Below, one piece after another: positions 1 through 9,259 of a stretch of 64,000 nt of DNA; position 1 is the first letter of the stretch, and every line of letters starts with the position of its first letter. The DNA is taken from NCBI RefSeq assembly GCF_032163395.1, contig NZ_CP119968.1, forward strand, positions 171,501 to 235,500. Reading direction: 5' to 3'. A program made the translations under genes and the position numbers. Origin of the DNA: Gloeocapsopsis dulcis (GTDB taxonomy: Bacteria; Cyanobacteriota; Cyanobacteriia; Cyanobacteriales; Chroococcidiopsidaceae). The notes under the pieces were generated by a model. That model worked only from the letters and a program-made list of their open reading frames with translations. It made no database searches and had not been told where the DNA came from.

Positions 1-2
1 CA

Positions 3-248
3 ACAATAGATAAATACTATAAAACTGATATTGCCAGTTTGCTGCAAGCGGCACAAGCGCAACCTCCTGGTGTAGATATTCGTAACAAACGCGATTTTAT
101 GTATTCGCGAGCAGAAAGTATGGCAGCATTGAACTACATTAATCAAAAACCTGATAACAACTTTGTGAATTTTTCTTTGCTAGAGCAAGTTATTCAAGAA
201 AGTCCAGAATTATGGCAACGGGTGAGAGTGAAAACAGAAGCAGTATAA
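3..248 (+). CDS. ABC transporter substrate-binding protein, C-terminal end (partial)
   Basis: An open frame runs in from the left edge of the window and stops at 246-248, so only about 81 C-terminal residues are visible. It is rich in Gln/Asn and hydrophobic residues and has no motif of its own. It is read as the tail of a periplasmic substrate-binding protein because it lies 65 bp before a matching SsuC/TauC-type permease and an SsuB/TauB-type ATPase on the same strand. Substrate is unknown; the family handles sulfonates, taurine, nitrate, bicarbonate and similar small anions. The identity is inferred mainly from context. Confidence 0.55.
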   Translation, partial: TIDKYYKTDIASLLQAAQAQPPGVDIRNKRDFMYSRAESMAALNYINQKPDNNFVNFSLLEQVIQESPELWQRVRVKTEAV

Positions 249-313
249 TGTTGACGGTTTTTTATCACTTATTAGCTTTTGGCTATAACGAGCAAATTAA
301 TTAATAGCAAGTT

Positions 314-1213
314 ATGTTGAAATCAAAACCAAATTTAGTAGCAGACACTGATAGTCTTGCGGTACAAGCTAGCCAGAGTAAACCTCGTTCAAAACTGCGG
401 AATAATTTAAAAGAATTTGTCATCAATACCGGATGGTGGATTCTTTCTATCGGTTTATTTATTGGTATTTGGGAACTGTTAACGCTGATGGGGTTAGTTA
501 ATACTCTCATCTTGCCACCGCCGCATCAGTTTTTAGCTGAAATTGGCAATCAACAACAGTTTTTAACACCAAGAATTGGAGTAGAACGCACAGGCGCTAA
601 TTTTGTTGCATTAACTGCGATCGCTGCGACACTCAAACGAGTGCTGATCGGAATTTCCCTAGGCTTTGTTGCTGCACTTGTCTTTGGTTGTTTAGCGTCT
701 TACTTCAATATCTTCGGTAAGCTAACGCTACCAGTAATTACTCTACTTGCTCCAATTGCTCCTGTTGCTTGGATTCCCTTAGCAATTCTTGCGTTTGGCA
801 TTGGCGACAACGCCGCAATTTTTGTTGTTTTTGTCGGTATTTTCTTTATTCTCACGCTCGGTACAATTAACAGCATCAATAAAGTCGAGCAAATTTACAT
901 CAATACTGCGCGGGTACTTGGTGCAAATCGCAGCCAAGTGATGCGTCACATCATCATTCCGGCAATTATTCCTGATTTATTTGTCATTCTGCGGATGAAC
1001 TTATTTGGTGCTTGGATGGCGGTATTAGCCGCAGAAATGGTAGGAGTCAACACCGGATTAGGAGCGATCGTCATGGTGGGGCGACAGATGTTTAATGCTC
1101 GATTGATGTTTTTGGGCATGGCAATGATTGGTGTTGTCGGATATCTGCTAGATACCGGATTTGCTCAAATTCAAAAGCGCGTGCTGTGGTGGAAGAGTAA
1201 TGCTCAAATCTAG
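314..1213 (+). CDS. ABC importer permease, SsuC/TauC/NrtB type
   Basis: This 299-residue protein is an inner-membrane permease of the BPD_transp_1 family. After a hydrophilic N-terminus come about six membrane segments (roughly residues 38-60, 95-125, 135-160, 165-190, 230-250, 265-285). The cytoplasmic EAA-type loop that contacts the ATPase is seen as ARVLGANRSQVMRHIIIPA around residue 195. The length is slightly above the usual 250-280 because of the N-terminal extension. It lies between the binding-protein tail and the ATPase with short gaps, so the three form one operon. The substrate cannot be read from the sequence. Confidence 0.85.
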   Translation: MLKSKPNLVADTDSLAVQASQSKPRSKLRNNLKEFVINTGWWILSIGLFIGIWELLTLMGLVNTLILPPPHQFLAEIGNQQQFLTPRIGVERTGANFVALTAIAATLKRVLIGISLGFVAALVFGCLASYFNIFGKLTLPVITLLAPIAPVAWIPLAILAFGIGDNAAIFVVFVGIFFILTLGTINSINKVEQIYINTARVLGANRSQVMRHIIIPAIIPDLFVILRMNLFGAWMAVLAAEMVGVNTGLGAIVMVGRQMFNARLMFLGMAMIGVVGYLLDTGFAQIQKRVLWWKSNAQI

Positions 1214-1228
1214 ATGAGGTAAACACCA

Positions 1229-2035
1229 ATGGGTAAGATTGTCTGTCAGCACGTCAGTAAAGCTTGGGGAATTGGAACTGCGGATGAATTACTAACACTT
1301 GATGACATTAGTTTCTCTGTCAGTTCTGGCGAATTTGTTGTTATTATTGGACCAAGTGGCTGTGGCAAAAGTACGCTACTGTCAATGATCGCAGGGTTAG
1401 AAAAGCCAACTAGTGGCACAATTTTGCATAATGGCGAACCAATCAAAGCACCACAAAGCGATCGCTCTTTAATTTTTCAGCAACCTTCACTGCTACCCTG
1501 GCTATCGTTGATTGATAACGTTGCTTTCGGACTCACTTTGAAAGGAATGAACAAGAAAGAACGCTATCAACGCGCACAACACTTTTTGAGCGAAGTTGGT
1601 TTGCGTAACTTTGCAAACAAGTATCCACATCAACTTTCTGGTGGAATGCAACAACGTGCTTGCATCGCGCGTGCATTATGTTTAGGAGCAGATATTATTC
1701 TGATGGACGAGCCATTTGCTGCTTTAGATGTGCAAACCCGATACAATATGCAAAAATTTTTGCTTGATATTTGGGAAGGCACTAACAAAACAGTCATATT
1801 TGTAACGCACCACATTGATGAGGCAGTTTATTTAGCAGATCGCGTGATTATCCTCACGGCGCGTCCAGGAAGGGTGTTAGAAAGTGTCAAAATTAATATG
1901 CCACGTCCGCGTGATGTCATTAGCACAGAATTTGAACGTCATCGCGCTATGTTTGTCGAACATTTACGCTCAGAAGTTACTAAAGCATTTGCCGAGCAAG
2001 AATTAGCAGAAATGCTCGACACTCGTATTAAATAA
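1229..2035 (+). CDS. ABC importer ATPase, SsuB/TauB/NrtD type
   Basis: This 268-residue ATP-binding subunit drives the adjacent permease. Walker A (GPSGCGKST) is near residue 43, the Q-loop follows as FQQPSLLPW, the signature is LSGGMQQR near 137, Walker B is IILMDEP near 158, and the switch His is in VTHHIDEA. The QQPSLLPW Q-loop and the post-Walker-B ALDVQTR stretch are typical of the nitrate/sulfonate/taurine subfamily. It starts 15 bp after the permease stop and is 5 bp from the DUF1980-like gene, so all are probably co-transcribed. Confidence 0.9.
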   Translation: MGKIVCQHVSKAWGIGTADELLTLDDISFSVSSGEFVVIIGPSGCGKSTLLSMIAGLEKPTSGTILHNGEPIKAPQSDRSLIFQQPSLLPWLSLIDNVAFGLTLKGMNKKERYQRAQHFLSEVGLRNFANKYPHQLSGGMQQRACIARALCLGADIILMDEPFAALDVQTRYNMQKFLLDIWEGTNKTVIFVTHHIDEAVYLADRVIILTARPGRVLESVKINMPRPRDVISTEFERHRAMFVEHLRSEVTKAFAEQELAEMLDTRIK

Positions 2036-2040
2036 CCGCA

Positions 2041-2511
2041 ATGCACAAATCACTTCAGTTACTTCAAGATTTTGCTAAACAAGTCACAAAGATCTCACTT
2101 GCAGAGACAAGCATCGATGTTTGGAAATATGCTGAATCTGCCCATGAAGAACCAAATCCATACAAACGCAATATCTTGCAGTGGCGACGTTTAATTTCCT
2201 CAGTTAAAGATCCTTTAAAAACTTTTCCTGGCGAACCTATCGATTTAATTGGTTTCGTGCAGCATACAATCAATTCACCTGAACAGTTCATTCTTGCTCG
2301 ACACATTATTCGTTGTTGTTTAGCTGATACAGTACCGCTTGGATTACCTGTATACACACCCAATGCAGCAATGTTTCCTCCTAACTCCTGGCTACGGGTA
2401 AAAGGTTGTTTTGGAGTTCAAATTCAAACAAAACCAACTTTAGTCATCGTTCCTCAAAAAATTAAATCTATTTCTGAACCTAAAAAAATTTATATCAATG
2501 GTGTGTTTTAA
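2041..2511 (+). CDS. DUF1980 / TIGR03943-like domain protein (YcgQ C-terminal half)
   Basis: The 156-residue product matches the C-terminal domain of YcgQ/TIGR03943 proteins. The conserved core reads PGEPIDLIGFV, then FILARHIIRCCLADTVPLGL, then a WLRVKG strand, an OB-like beta segment. Full-length family members are about 240-290 residues with two N-terminal membrane helices; those helices are absent here, so this is a soluble stand-alone domain. Family members usually pair with a DUF318 permease and have been linked by context to metal handling. Here it follows an ABC importer by 5 bp. No enzymatic function is known to me. Confidence 0.7.
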   Translation: MHKSLQLLQDFAKQVTKISLAETSIDVWKYAESAHEEPNPYKRNILQWRRLISSVKDPLKTFPGEPIDLIGFVQHTINSPEQFILARHIIRCCLADTVPLGLPVYTPNAAMFPPNSWLRVKGCFGVQIQTKPTLVIVPQKIKSISEPKKIYINGVF

Positions 2512-2637
2512 CTACCCACGGTATTCGTGCTATTTATTTCATTTATGTTTCTCATCTACCAGGAGGACTAGCGATCGCTGCACCACAGCTACTCAGTGCC
2601 AGCGATGAAGTCAAAAAGTAGCGTGAACTTTTACAAA

Positions 2638-3735
2638 TCAGTGAGAAGCACATGAATTGATCGCCAAATTATCTGAAACGGTGTCTTTAGGCGGGAAAAA
2701 TCGAATTGCTTGCTCTGCAACTGCTAACTCGACTCGCGTTCCTACAGGTAAAACAATTTCTGCCGACGTCCGTGCGTGTAGTCTTTTACCAGAAGACGTT
2801 TGCAAACAGTAACGGTATTCGCGCCCTAAAAATCTCCGAGTGTGAATAATCACAGGAGCATGATCTGCACGCTGTAAGATTAAATCTTCTTCGCGAATCA
2901 TCAAATCTCCTATCTCTTTGTCTGCTGACTCTTTTTTCACTTTAAAACAGCCAATTTCTGTCTCCCACAATTGCCCAATACGTTTAGCTGGTAGAAAGTT
3001 TGCGCGAGTAACAAACTCCGCAACAAAGCGTGTTTGTGGGTGAGTATACACTTCTTCTGGTGTGCCTAACTGTTCTATTTTTCCTTGACGCATGACGGCA
3101 ACTTTGTCCGCGATCGCTAGGGCTTCTTCTTGATCGTGAGTTACAAAAACAGCCGAAATTCCTGTTGCTTTCAAAATTTCCCGCAACTCTTCGCGCAAGC
3201 GCAAACGTACTTGTACATCAAGATTACTCAACGGTTCATCTAATAAAATTAGTGCTGGTTCTGGTGCTAAGGCTCTTGCTAAAGCAACACGCTGCTGTTG
3301 TCCACCAGATAATTCATGCGGATAACGCTTTTCTAATCCTGCTAGTCCGACAAGTTCTGTTAGTTTAGCTACGCGATCGCTGCGTTTCTTGTTATACCGC
3401 AAACCAAATGCAATATTCTCAGCTACTGTTAAGTGTGGAAACAGTGCGTAGTCCTGAAACACCATTCCTACCGAACGCTGTTCTGGAGGTATCCAATTTC
3501 TACCGGCAACGGTTTTTCCAGCGATTTCGATTCTCCCTGATTGCGGACGCTCAAACCCAGCAATTAACCGTAACAAAGTTGTTTTACCACAACCTGAGGG
3601 ACCCAATAAACCGAGTAAATCTCCTTGAACAAGACTGAAACTGACGTTTGCAACAGCTGGCTTTTGTGTTTGGTCGAACTGTTTAGTTACACCATCTATA
3701 CGAAGAATTACTTGCTCCTGCTCCATGAAACTCAA
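2638..3735 (-). CDS. futC: Fe3+-type ABC transporter ATPase (FutC/FbpC-like)
   Basis: This 365-residue ATPase of the spermidine/iron/maltose class has Walker A GPSGCGKTT, signature LSGGQQQR, Walker B LILLDEP and switch VTHDQEEA. After about residue 240 there is a TOBE-type regulatory domain. The Q-loop FQDYALFPHLTV is typical of FbpC. It begins 11 bp downstream of the two-domain permease and would energise ferric iron uptake from the periplasm. No FutA-type binding protein lies next to the pair, so that component must be encoded elsewhere. Polyamine or thiamine ATPases are related, but the fused permease partner favours iron. Confidence 0.82.
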   Translation of the reverse strand: MSFMEQEQVILRIDGVTKQFDQTQKPAVANVSFSLVQGDLLGLLGPSGCGKTTLLRLIAGFERPQSGRIEIAGKTVAGRNWIPPEQRSVGMVFQDYALFPHLTVAENIAFGLRYNKKRSDRVAKLTELVGLAGLEKRYPHELSGGQQQRVALARALAPEPALILLDEPLSNLDVQVRLRLREELREILKATGISAVFVTHDQEEALAIADKVAVMRQGKIEQLGTPEEVYTHPQTRFVAEFVTRANFLPAKRIGQLWETEIGCFKVKKESADKEIGDLMIREEDLILQRADHAPVIIHTRRFLGREYRYCLQTSSGKRLHARTSAEIVLPVGTRVELAVAEQAIRFFPPKDTVSDNLAINSCASH

Positions 3736-3746
3736 CTAACCTCCTG

Positions 3747-5342
3747 CTATCGCTCTTGAGAAAGTATAAATAAAGTAGATCCTACGGAAACTAACAACAT
3801 CGTTAATGCTGCCGCTGCTGCATCACTAAAAGCAACATTTTCTGTTGCAGTCCAAATCTTTGTTGCAAGTGTTGAAAAACCAATTGGCGCGAGTAGTAAT
3901 GTTGCTGGTAACTCCTTAATTGCTGTCAAAAATACCAACATTGCTCCACTTAATATTCCTGGGCGGACAAGTGGTAAGGTAATTTCCCGCAAAGTCTGCC
4001 ACGGAGTTCTGCCTAACACTTGGGCAGATTCTTCAAGTTGTGGATTTACCTGAAGCAGCGAACTACGTACTGTGCCGACAGATTGCGGTAAAAATAAGAC
4101 TAAATAAGCAAAGACTAAGATTGGCACAGTTTGATAAATCCAAGGAAGGTAGTTAGCACCTAAAAATACAAGTGATAAGGCAACAACAATTCCTGGTAGT
4201 CCAAAGCCGATGTAGCTACAGCGCTCGATTATAGCAGTTATACGACTAGGAAAGCGCACTGCCAAAATTGCTACGGGTAGAGCACAAATTGTTGCAGCGA
4301 TCGCTGCGAGTGCTGATGCCCAAATTGAGTTAAGTGCCGGTTGTACCATGTCTTGAGCTAGATTAACGGCATTTCCACCACCAACTGTTAAGCCTCGAAT
4401 CAACCAAAACAAAGTCACACCAACTGGTAAAACTAAACCAACCAGAGTGATAGCTGTGCAAAACAAAAGGGCTGGCAGTTTCCAATATCCCAGTTTTGTT
4501 TGTAAAGCACGTCGAGAAGCACGACGACTGTAGTACCTAGCACGCGATCGCGCCCTGTTCTCTAGCCACAAAATTCCTAACACTAGGACAACTAAAACTA
4601 AAGCTAGTGCAGCGGCTAAATTACGGTTAAAACTCGACCTATATTGCAGAAAGATAACTCGTGTAAATGCATCAAACCGCATCAGCGAGGGCGTGCCAAA
4701 ATCTCGTAGAGCATACAATGCTACTAAAAGTGAGCCTGCAACTATCGAAGGACGCAATTGCGGCAAGATCACGCGCAAAAAGGTTGCTTGTTTACTATAT
4801 CCCAAACTCCGTGCAGCTTCTTCCATAGCGGGATCAATTCCGTGTAATCCCGCACGTACGCTCAACAAAATATACGGGTAAGTAAATAAAGTAATTGCTA
4901 AAATTGTGCCAAACCAGCCATAAATGCTCGGTAGCTGTTGCACTCCCAAGGGTTCTAGCAATAGTTGTAACAAGCTTCCTCTTGGTCCAAATGCCGCAAT
5001 CAAAGCAAAGCTACCCACATAACTCGGTACAGCCAAGGGGAGAGTCGTCACAATTAACCAAAATCGCCGCCAAGGTAAATCTGTCCTAACTGTCAAAAAA
5101 GCAAGTGGAATAGCAATCAATGCAGAAAATACCGTGACTGCTGCTGCCATTCCGGCACTATTAATTAATACACTGACAGTTCGAGGGCGCAAGAGCAAAT
5201 CTGATAATTCTTCCCCACCTACACCCGCAGTCCGAATCACTAAATACGTTAAAGGAATGACAATTGCAACGGCAGTAATTGCACCTGTAATCAGTAGAAA
5301 TAACGGCGGTTTATGTGCTGTGATAGCCCTAGAAATTTGCAT
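3747..5342 (-). CDS. futB: Fe3+-type ABC permease with two fused domains (FutB/FbpB-like)
   Basis: At 531 residues and about 12 membrane helices, this is the duplicated permease typical of FbpB/FutB. Two EAA loops are visible: EEAARSLGYSKQATFLRVIL near residue 175 and ESAQVLGRTPWQTLREITL near 440. It would form the membrane channel for ferric iron imported with the ATPase just downstream. Transcription starts in the 348-bp gap up to 5690, where a Fur-like box lies at 5590-5608, consistent with iron control. ThiP-type thiamine permeases share this fold and remain an alternative. Confidence 0.82.
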   Translation of the reverse strand: MQISRAITAHKPPLFLLITGAITAVAIVIPLTYLVIRTAGVGGEELSDLLLRPRTVSVLINSAGMAAAVTVFSALIAIPLAFLTVRTDLPWRRFWLIVTTLPLAVPSYVGSFALIAAFGPRGSLLQLLLEPLGVQQLPSIYGWFGTILAITLFTYPYILLSVRAGLHGIDPAMEEAARSLGYSKQATFLRVILPQLRPSIVAGSLLVALYALRDFGTPSLMRFDAFTRVIFLQYRSSFNRNLAAALALVLVVLVLGILWLENRARSRARYYSRRASRRALQTKLGYWKLPALLFCTAITLVGLVLPVGVTLFWLIRGLTVGGGNAVNLAQDMVQPALNSIWASALAAIAATICALPVAILAVRFPSRITAIIERCSYIGFGLPGIVVALSLVFLGANYLPWIYQTVPILVFAYLVLFLPQSVGTVRSSLLQVNPQLEESAQVLGRTPWQTLREITLPLVRPGILSGAMLVFLTAIKELPATLLLAPIGFSTLATKIWTATENVAFSDAAAAALTMLLVSVGSTLFILSQER

Positions 5343-5589
5343 AGTTAATCAAATCTGCCTTGAAATGTGGTCGTAGTGCCCGTATGTTCGCGACGAGTAG
5401 TCATGCTATTAACACGATAAACTCCAATTTACAGATGCGAAGTTGTTGCACTATGTTAAAGTTAGTTCTTATAAAGAATTTTCCTTTACTTTTTAATTAG
5501 ATAAGAAATTTTCTCACTATTTTTAGCATCATAAGCCAATTTTTTTGAACTCAGTAAGGAAAGACAGCAAATGTCCCCTATAACTTATT

Positions 5590-5608
5590 GAAAATGATTA
5601 TGCTTATC
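5590..5608. promoter_or_regulatory. Putative Fur box
   Basis: This 19-bp stretch matches the consensus GATAATGATAATCATTATC at 15 of 19 positions. It lies about 250 bp upstream of the start of the iron permease gene and in the only long gap before it. The rest of 5343-5690 is AT-rich without a gene. The assignment rests on sequence match and neighbourhood only. Confidence 0.5.
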
Positions 5609-5690
5609 TTGCCAAGTAAACTTTTTGGAAAAAAGCAACCAAAGAAGTAGATATTGCAAATAAATCGCAAGCACATGCTGCGATAGAACT

Positions 5691-6482
5691 TTATGGTGTC
5701 GTTGAAAACCTTTGTTGACGTTGCGCTTCATACAACATTAAAGCAGCTGCGATCGCCACATTCAAAGATTCGACTTCAGCACTTTGAGGAATTTTCACAC
5801 AAAGATCGCTTTGTGCTACGGCTTCGACAGATAACCCTGCACCTTCGTTTCCCAGCAAAATTAAACTAGGACGCAGCCAATCTACCTCCCAGTAAGTTAA
5901 CTGTGCATCGGCAAGCGTCGCGATGACTTGCACACCTGTCTGCTGACATTCTTTAATAGTTGTACTTAAATTAGAAGACACTGCGATCGGCAATCGAAAC
6001 CATTGTCCTGCTGTGGCTCTTAAAACTTTGGGATTATACATATCTACGCTGTCTGCACTCAGCCATAATCCACTAGCACCAGCAGCAGTAGCAGTACGAA
6101 TGATTGTACCTACATTGCCTGGATCTTGTACGTTTTCTAAAGCTAGAGCTAAACCACTATGCGGTATTTGCGTGTGATGTGAACTGCGGTGTGCTGTTGC
6201 AACAATACCATCAGGCTGTACTGTTGTGGCGATCGCCTTCAAAACATCTTCACTAACAACTTCTCCGCGTTTTGCTTGCTGACTAACTTGTTGCCATAGC
6301 AACTGATTGCTACTTTGCCATTCTGGAGTACAACACACTGTCTCTATAGGGTATTTTGCTCGACAAGCTTCTTGAATGAGGTGTGTTCCTTCTAATAAAA
6401 ATAATCCTTGTTCTTGCCGTTCTTTTGCGGAACGCAGCTTGCGTAGCTGCTTGACCAGAGGGTTTTGCAAACTGGTGAGCAT
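5691..6482 (-). CDS. TrmH/SpoU-family RNA 2'-O-methyltransferase
   Basis: This 263-residue SPOUT enzyme transfers methyl from SAM to a ribose 2'-OH in rRNA or tRNA. An N-terminal RNA-binding region (residues 1-95, starting MLTSLQNPLVKQLRKL) is followed by the knot domain. Motif 1 is ENVQDPGNVGTIIRTA near 120, motif 2 ILLGNEGAGLS near 210, motif 3 IPQSAEVESLNVAIAAA near 232. The layout is that of RlmB/TsnR-like 23S rRNA methylases; the exact target nucleotide cannot be inferred. A 44-bp gap separates it from the decayed TPR gene. Confidence 0.9.
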   Translation of the reverse strand: MLTSLQNPLVKQLRKLRSAKERQEQGLFLLEGTHLIQEACRAKYPIETVCCTPEWQSSNQLLWQQVSQQAKRGEVVSEDVLKAIATTVQPDGIVATAHRSSHHTQIPHSGLALALENVQDPGNVGTIIRTATAAGASGLWLSADSVDMYNPKVLRATAGQWFRLPIAVSSNLSTTIKECQQTGVQVIATLADAQLTYWEVDWLRPSLILLGNEGAGLSVEAVAQSDLCVKIPQSAEVESLNVAIAAALMLYEAQRQQRFSTTP

Positions 6483-6526
6483 ACAATTTGTAGCAGTGGA
6501 TAGCCAAATGAATTTAAAGTTATCAG

Positions 6527-7296
6527 CTACAGTACGCTAACAAGCGCACGGTAATAAAGTGTTGTGGCATTTTCAGGACTAGCCAGCACAGCTTTGGAGT
6601 AGTCCTCAATTGCTCCTTGGGAATCTCCCAAGTTGTATCTTGCAAGTCCTCGATTGCTGTAAGCTTCGGCAAAGCTTGGATCGAGGCGTATAGCTTGATT
6701 GTAATCTTCTATAGCTCTATGTAAATTTCCTATTTGAGCAAAAATAAATCCGCGATGGTAGTATACTTCAGCAATATTAGGATTAATTTTTAATGCCTGG
6801 TTGTAGTTATTAATAGCCTTTTGCATTTCTCCTAAAGCAGATTGAGCAAAGCCAAGATAAAAGTAAGCCAATGCTTCTTGAGGATTGATAGTTATTATTT
6901 TGCTATAATCCTCTATTGCTTTTTGGATGCAGCCTAAATTATAAAAAACATCACCTCTTTGGCAATAAGCACCAATATAATTAGGATTTAAGTTAATAGC
7001 TTGAGTAAAATCTTCAATAGCTTCTCGCTCAGCTCCTAAAACTATTTTAGAACGACCTCTATAGTAGTAGAATTGTGAATTTTTAGGTTCAAGTTTCAAT
7101 GCTTGATTAAAATTTTAATTGCGCCTAAATCGTACTCACGTTGTTGATATATTACTCCTTTATGAAAATAAATAATAGCGTTTTCACCATTTTTAGTATT
7201 AACATAGTTAGTTTTTAATTGCTCTTCGCAACTATTTCTCTGTGGTTTATATGGGCAGTATATATCAAGATACTCTTTAAGAACACTGCTGCACAA
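6527..7296 (-). pseudogene. Tetratricopeptide-repeat protein, frameshifted and 5'-truncated
   Basis: An uninterrupted frame from 7099 to 6527 encodes five to six TPR units (pattern W/Y-x2-L/R-G ... A-x3-Y-x2-A-I-x-L/I-x-P). The N-terminal continuation is in another frame (up to about 7296) and reads smoothly into it if one base is restored near 7111-7115, turning the out-of-frame end into AIKDFNQALKLEP. The upstream end abuts, at about 7296, the point where sigma-factor homology stops in the neighbouring chimera. TPR proteins scaffold protein complexes; no partner can be named. A sequencing error could explain the frameshift but not the missing N-terminus. Confidence 0.7.
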
Positions 7297-8501
7297 ATTA
7301 GCCCTAGGCTTCCTTCCTGAATTAAGTCTTGGAAAGAAAGACCCCGATTTATGTATTTTTTGGCGATGGAAACGACAAGACGCAAGTTTGATTGCACCAT
7401 TTTGTCTTTTGCCCGTCGTCCGACATGAAGGCGATATCGAAACGTTGGCAAAGACAACTGCACAGCTTCTGCCCATTCGCTATCCTGTGGCTCGCGATTT
7501 AACTGCTCTAACAGTCTTTCGCGAACTCTTTCCATTTCCAACAACTCAGCAATTTTCCGTGCGAGTTCAATTTCTTCATCTGCTCGCAGTAGCCAAATCC
7601 GTCCAATCTCTTGTAAATAGAGGCGAATTGAATCCTCTGTACAGTGCTTCTTCTTGGTTTGCGTCCGCCGACGGGATTTAGCGGCTTTACCAGACTTAGC
7701 GTCGTCCTCATCAGGCTGAGCTTCTAGAAACTTGTCTTCGTTAACTTTTAAGCTGCGTAATTCTTCCTCCGTATCGATTAAGAATGCTAAATCGGGATCA
7801 GATTGATGGATAGTCTCAAGTTCAGATTGAGAAGTGTTTGCAAGCAGTAATTTATTAGCTTGATTTATGTCGCTTATTTCATTTAATGATTTCAAAGAAA
7901 TATGAGTTTCAATAAAAGAAGTTTGACTTGTTACACCTAAAGTCTCCAGTAGTGAGTGCCATTGTTCGTTAGTTAGATTTCTTTGTCTATTACCAGCACA
8001 TTCATCAAGATTTTGTTTGAATAAATTGAATGTTAAATCCTCTTTGGTCAGGACAACACCTCGCGTATTTGGGCGGTTGCCAAACTCTCTCGAACGCCAT
8101 TCTTCTTTACTTATAAAAGGCAGAGCAACTTTAAAACCAAAATGTAACGAATTAAAAAGATCCAACTCCCTGCTTATATAGTCTTTTAATGCGAACATTT
8201 GGGATTTGGCTTGGCTGACTGGCTTGGCTTTCCCTTCATACCAATTGTTCATCTGCCATTCAGAGCCATTAATACTTTCTATGTTATTGATATAGCATCC
8301 TTTACACTCGATGACCCATACTCCTATATAACGATGGACAATGAGTATATCAATATCTTTCTCCAAATTTCCATTTTTTTGGAATAACAGATAAGAATGG
8401 AACGCCACTCCAGGCTCATCTTTGAAACAGGCTTTTATTATTTGCCAAACTGCTAGTTCAGCTTTGTAAGCATCAGGGATATCGTAGGGATAAAAATCCA
8501 T
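7215..8501 (-). CDS. NERD nuclease domain fused to the N-terminal part of a principal sigma factor
   Basis: The 428-residue frame has two unrelated parts. Residues about 12-150 form a NERD (nuclease-related) domain with a [12 protein letters not shown] strand and an IECKG (E65, K67) active-site motif. From about residue 212 it looks like cyanobacterial SigA: an INQAN start, an acidic linker, [15 protein letters not shown], the region 1.2 stretch [13 protein letters not shown], then [19 protein letters not shown] and [12 protein letters not shown] (regions 2.1-2.2). Homology ends there, before regions 2.3-4, and about 26 unrelated residues follow to the stop. It could still contact core RNA polymerase but lacks promoter recognition. 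It may be a recombination product rather than a working gene. Confidence 0.75.
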   Translation of the reverse strand: MDFYPYDIPDAYKAELAVWQIIKACFKDEPGVAFHSYLLFQKNGNLEKDIDILIVHRYIGVWVIECKGCYINNIESINGSEWQMNNWYEGKAKPVSQAKSQMFALKDYISRELDLFNSLHFGFKVALPFISKEEWRSREFGNRPNTRGVVLTKEDLTFNLFKQNLDECAGNRQRNLTNEQWHSLLETLGVTSQTSFIETHISLKSLNEISDINQANKLLLANTSQSELETIHQSDPDLAFLIDTEEELRSLKVNEDKFLEAQPDEDDAKSGKAAKSRRRTQTKKKHCTEDSIRLYLQEIGRIWLLRADEEIELARKIAELLEMERVRERLLEQLNREPQDSEWAEAVQLSLPTFRYRLHVGRRAKDKMVQSNLRLVVSIAKKYINRGLSFQDLIQEGSLGLICAAVFLKSILIYTAHINHREIVAKSN

Positions 8502-8776
8502 AGTCTTTCTTTCAGAATCATAAAAAATACTCTTGTATCCAGCATCTTTTATGGCTGCCCTACTACATATCCGTCTTTACACTGATAGAAATATCAAGAT
8601 TTGGTAAAATCTCTAACTTGCTTATTCTGGGTAATGTATTAAGCGGAGTATATTCATCAGAAAACGGCTACTTAGTTGCAAGGTTGATTTATCAAACTTT
8701 ACAGGTAGTGTTTTGTCAGGGAATAACTAATGGGTAAGCGGGTAAAATGAAGAATGACGCATTTCCCGCAGTTGCA

Positions 8777-9259
8777 ATGGTAAAGAAATACATCGTTGAC
8801 CTGAGTGTTGAAGAACGTGCTGAACTTGAGCAGTTCAGCACCACAGGACGACATGCTGCTGACCAGATCACCCGCGCTCGTATCCTACTCAAAGCAGATA
8901 GCAATCAGCGAGGGGGTAGTTGGCATGACAAGGACATAGCAGCAGCATTGGATGTAGGAGTGACAACGGTAGAGCGGGTGCGCCGTCGCTTTGTTGAGTT
9001 CGGTCTAAAAGCTTCCTTGGTGCGGCAACCAGGTGGAGGCCGCAAGCAACGCTGCTTAAATGGCGAACAAGAAGCACATTTAGTTGCGTTAGTGTGCAGT
9101 GATGCTCCAAACGGTCGCGCCCGATGGACAATGCGGCTACTAGCGGACCAAATGGTGCAATTGGGTTATGTCGAGTCAGTAAGTCATGAAACGGTGAGGC
9201 AAGCACTTAAAAAACGAACTTCAGCCTTGGAGACAGGAGTGCTGGGTGATTCCTCCTGA
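8777..9259 (+). CDS. IS630 transposase, N-terminal frame (helix-turn-helix half)
   Basis: This frame encodes the DNA-binding half of the transposase. A leading helix region is followed by two HTH segments: DKDIAAALDVGVTTVERVRRR, then a segment ending ADQMVQLGYVESVSHETVRQ. The start at 8777 (MVKKYIVDLS) fits the family better than the ATG 30 bp upstream. The frame ends in a short nonsense tail. Restoring frame at the A6-C run (9209-9215) with a +1 (or -2) shift gives KNELQPWRQECWVIPPEQN and joins it to the catalytic half, as in other IS630 members that use frameshifting. Confidence 0.8.
   Translation: MVKKYIVDLSVEERAELEQFSTTGRHAADQITRARILLKADSNQRGGSWHDKDIAAALDVGVTTVERVRRRFVEFGLKASLVRQPGGGRKQRCLNGEQEAHLVALVCSDAPNGRARWTMRLLADQMVQLGYVESVSHETVRQALKKRTSALETGVLGDSS

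Noticed and set aside
2512-2637. Short open run before the iron ATPase gene (LPGGLAIAAPQLLSASDE)
   Set aside because: There is no start codon, family resemblance or ribosome-binding site; it is probably chance or an unidentifiable relic.
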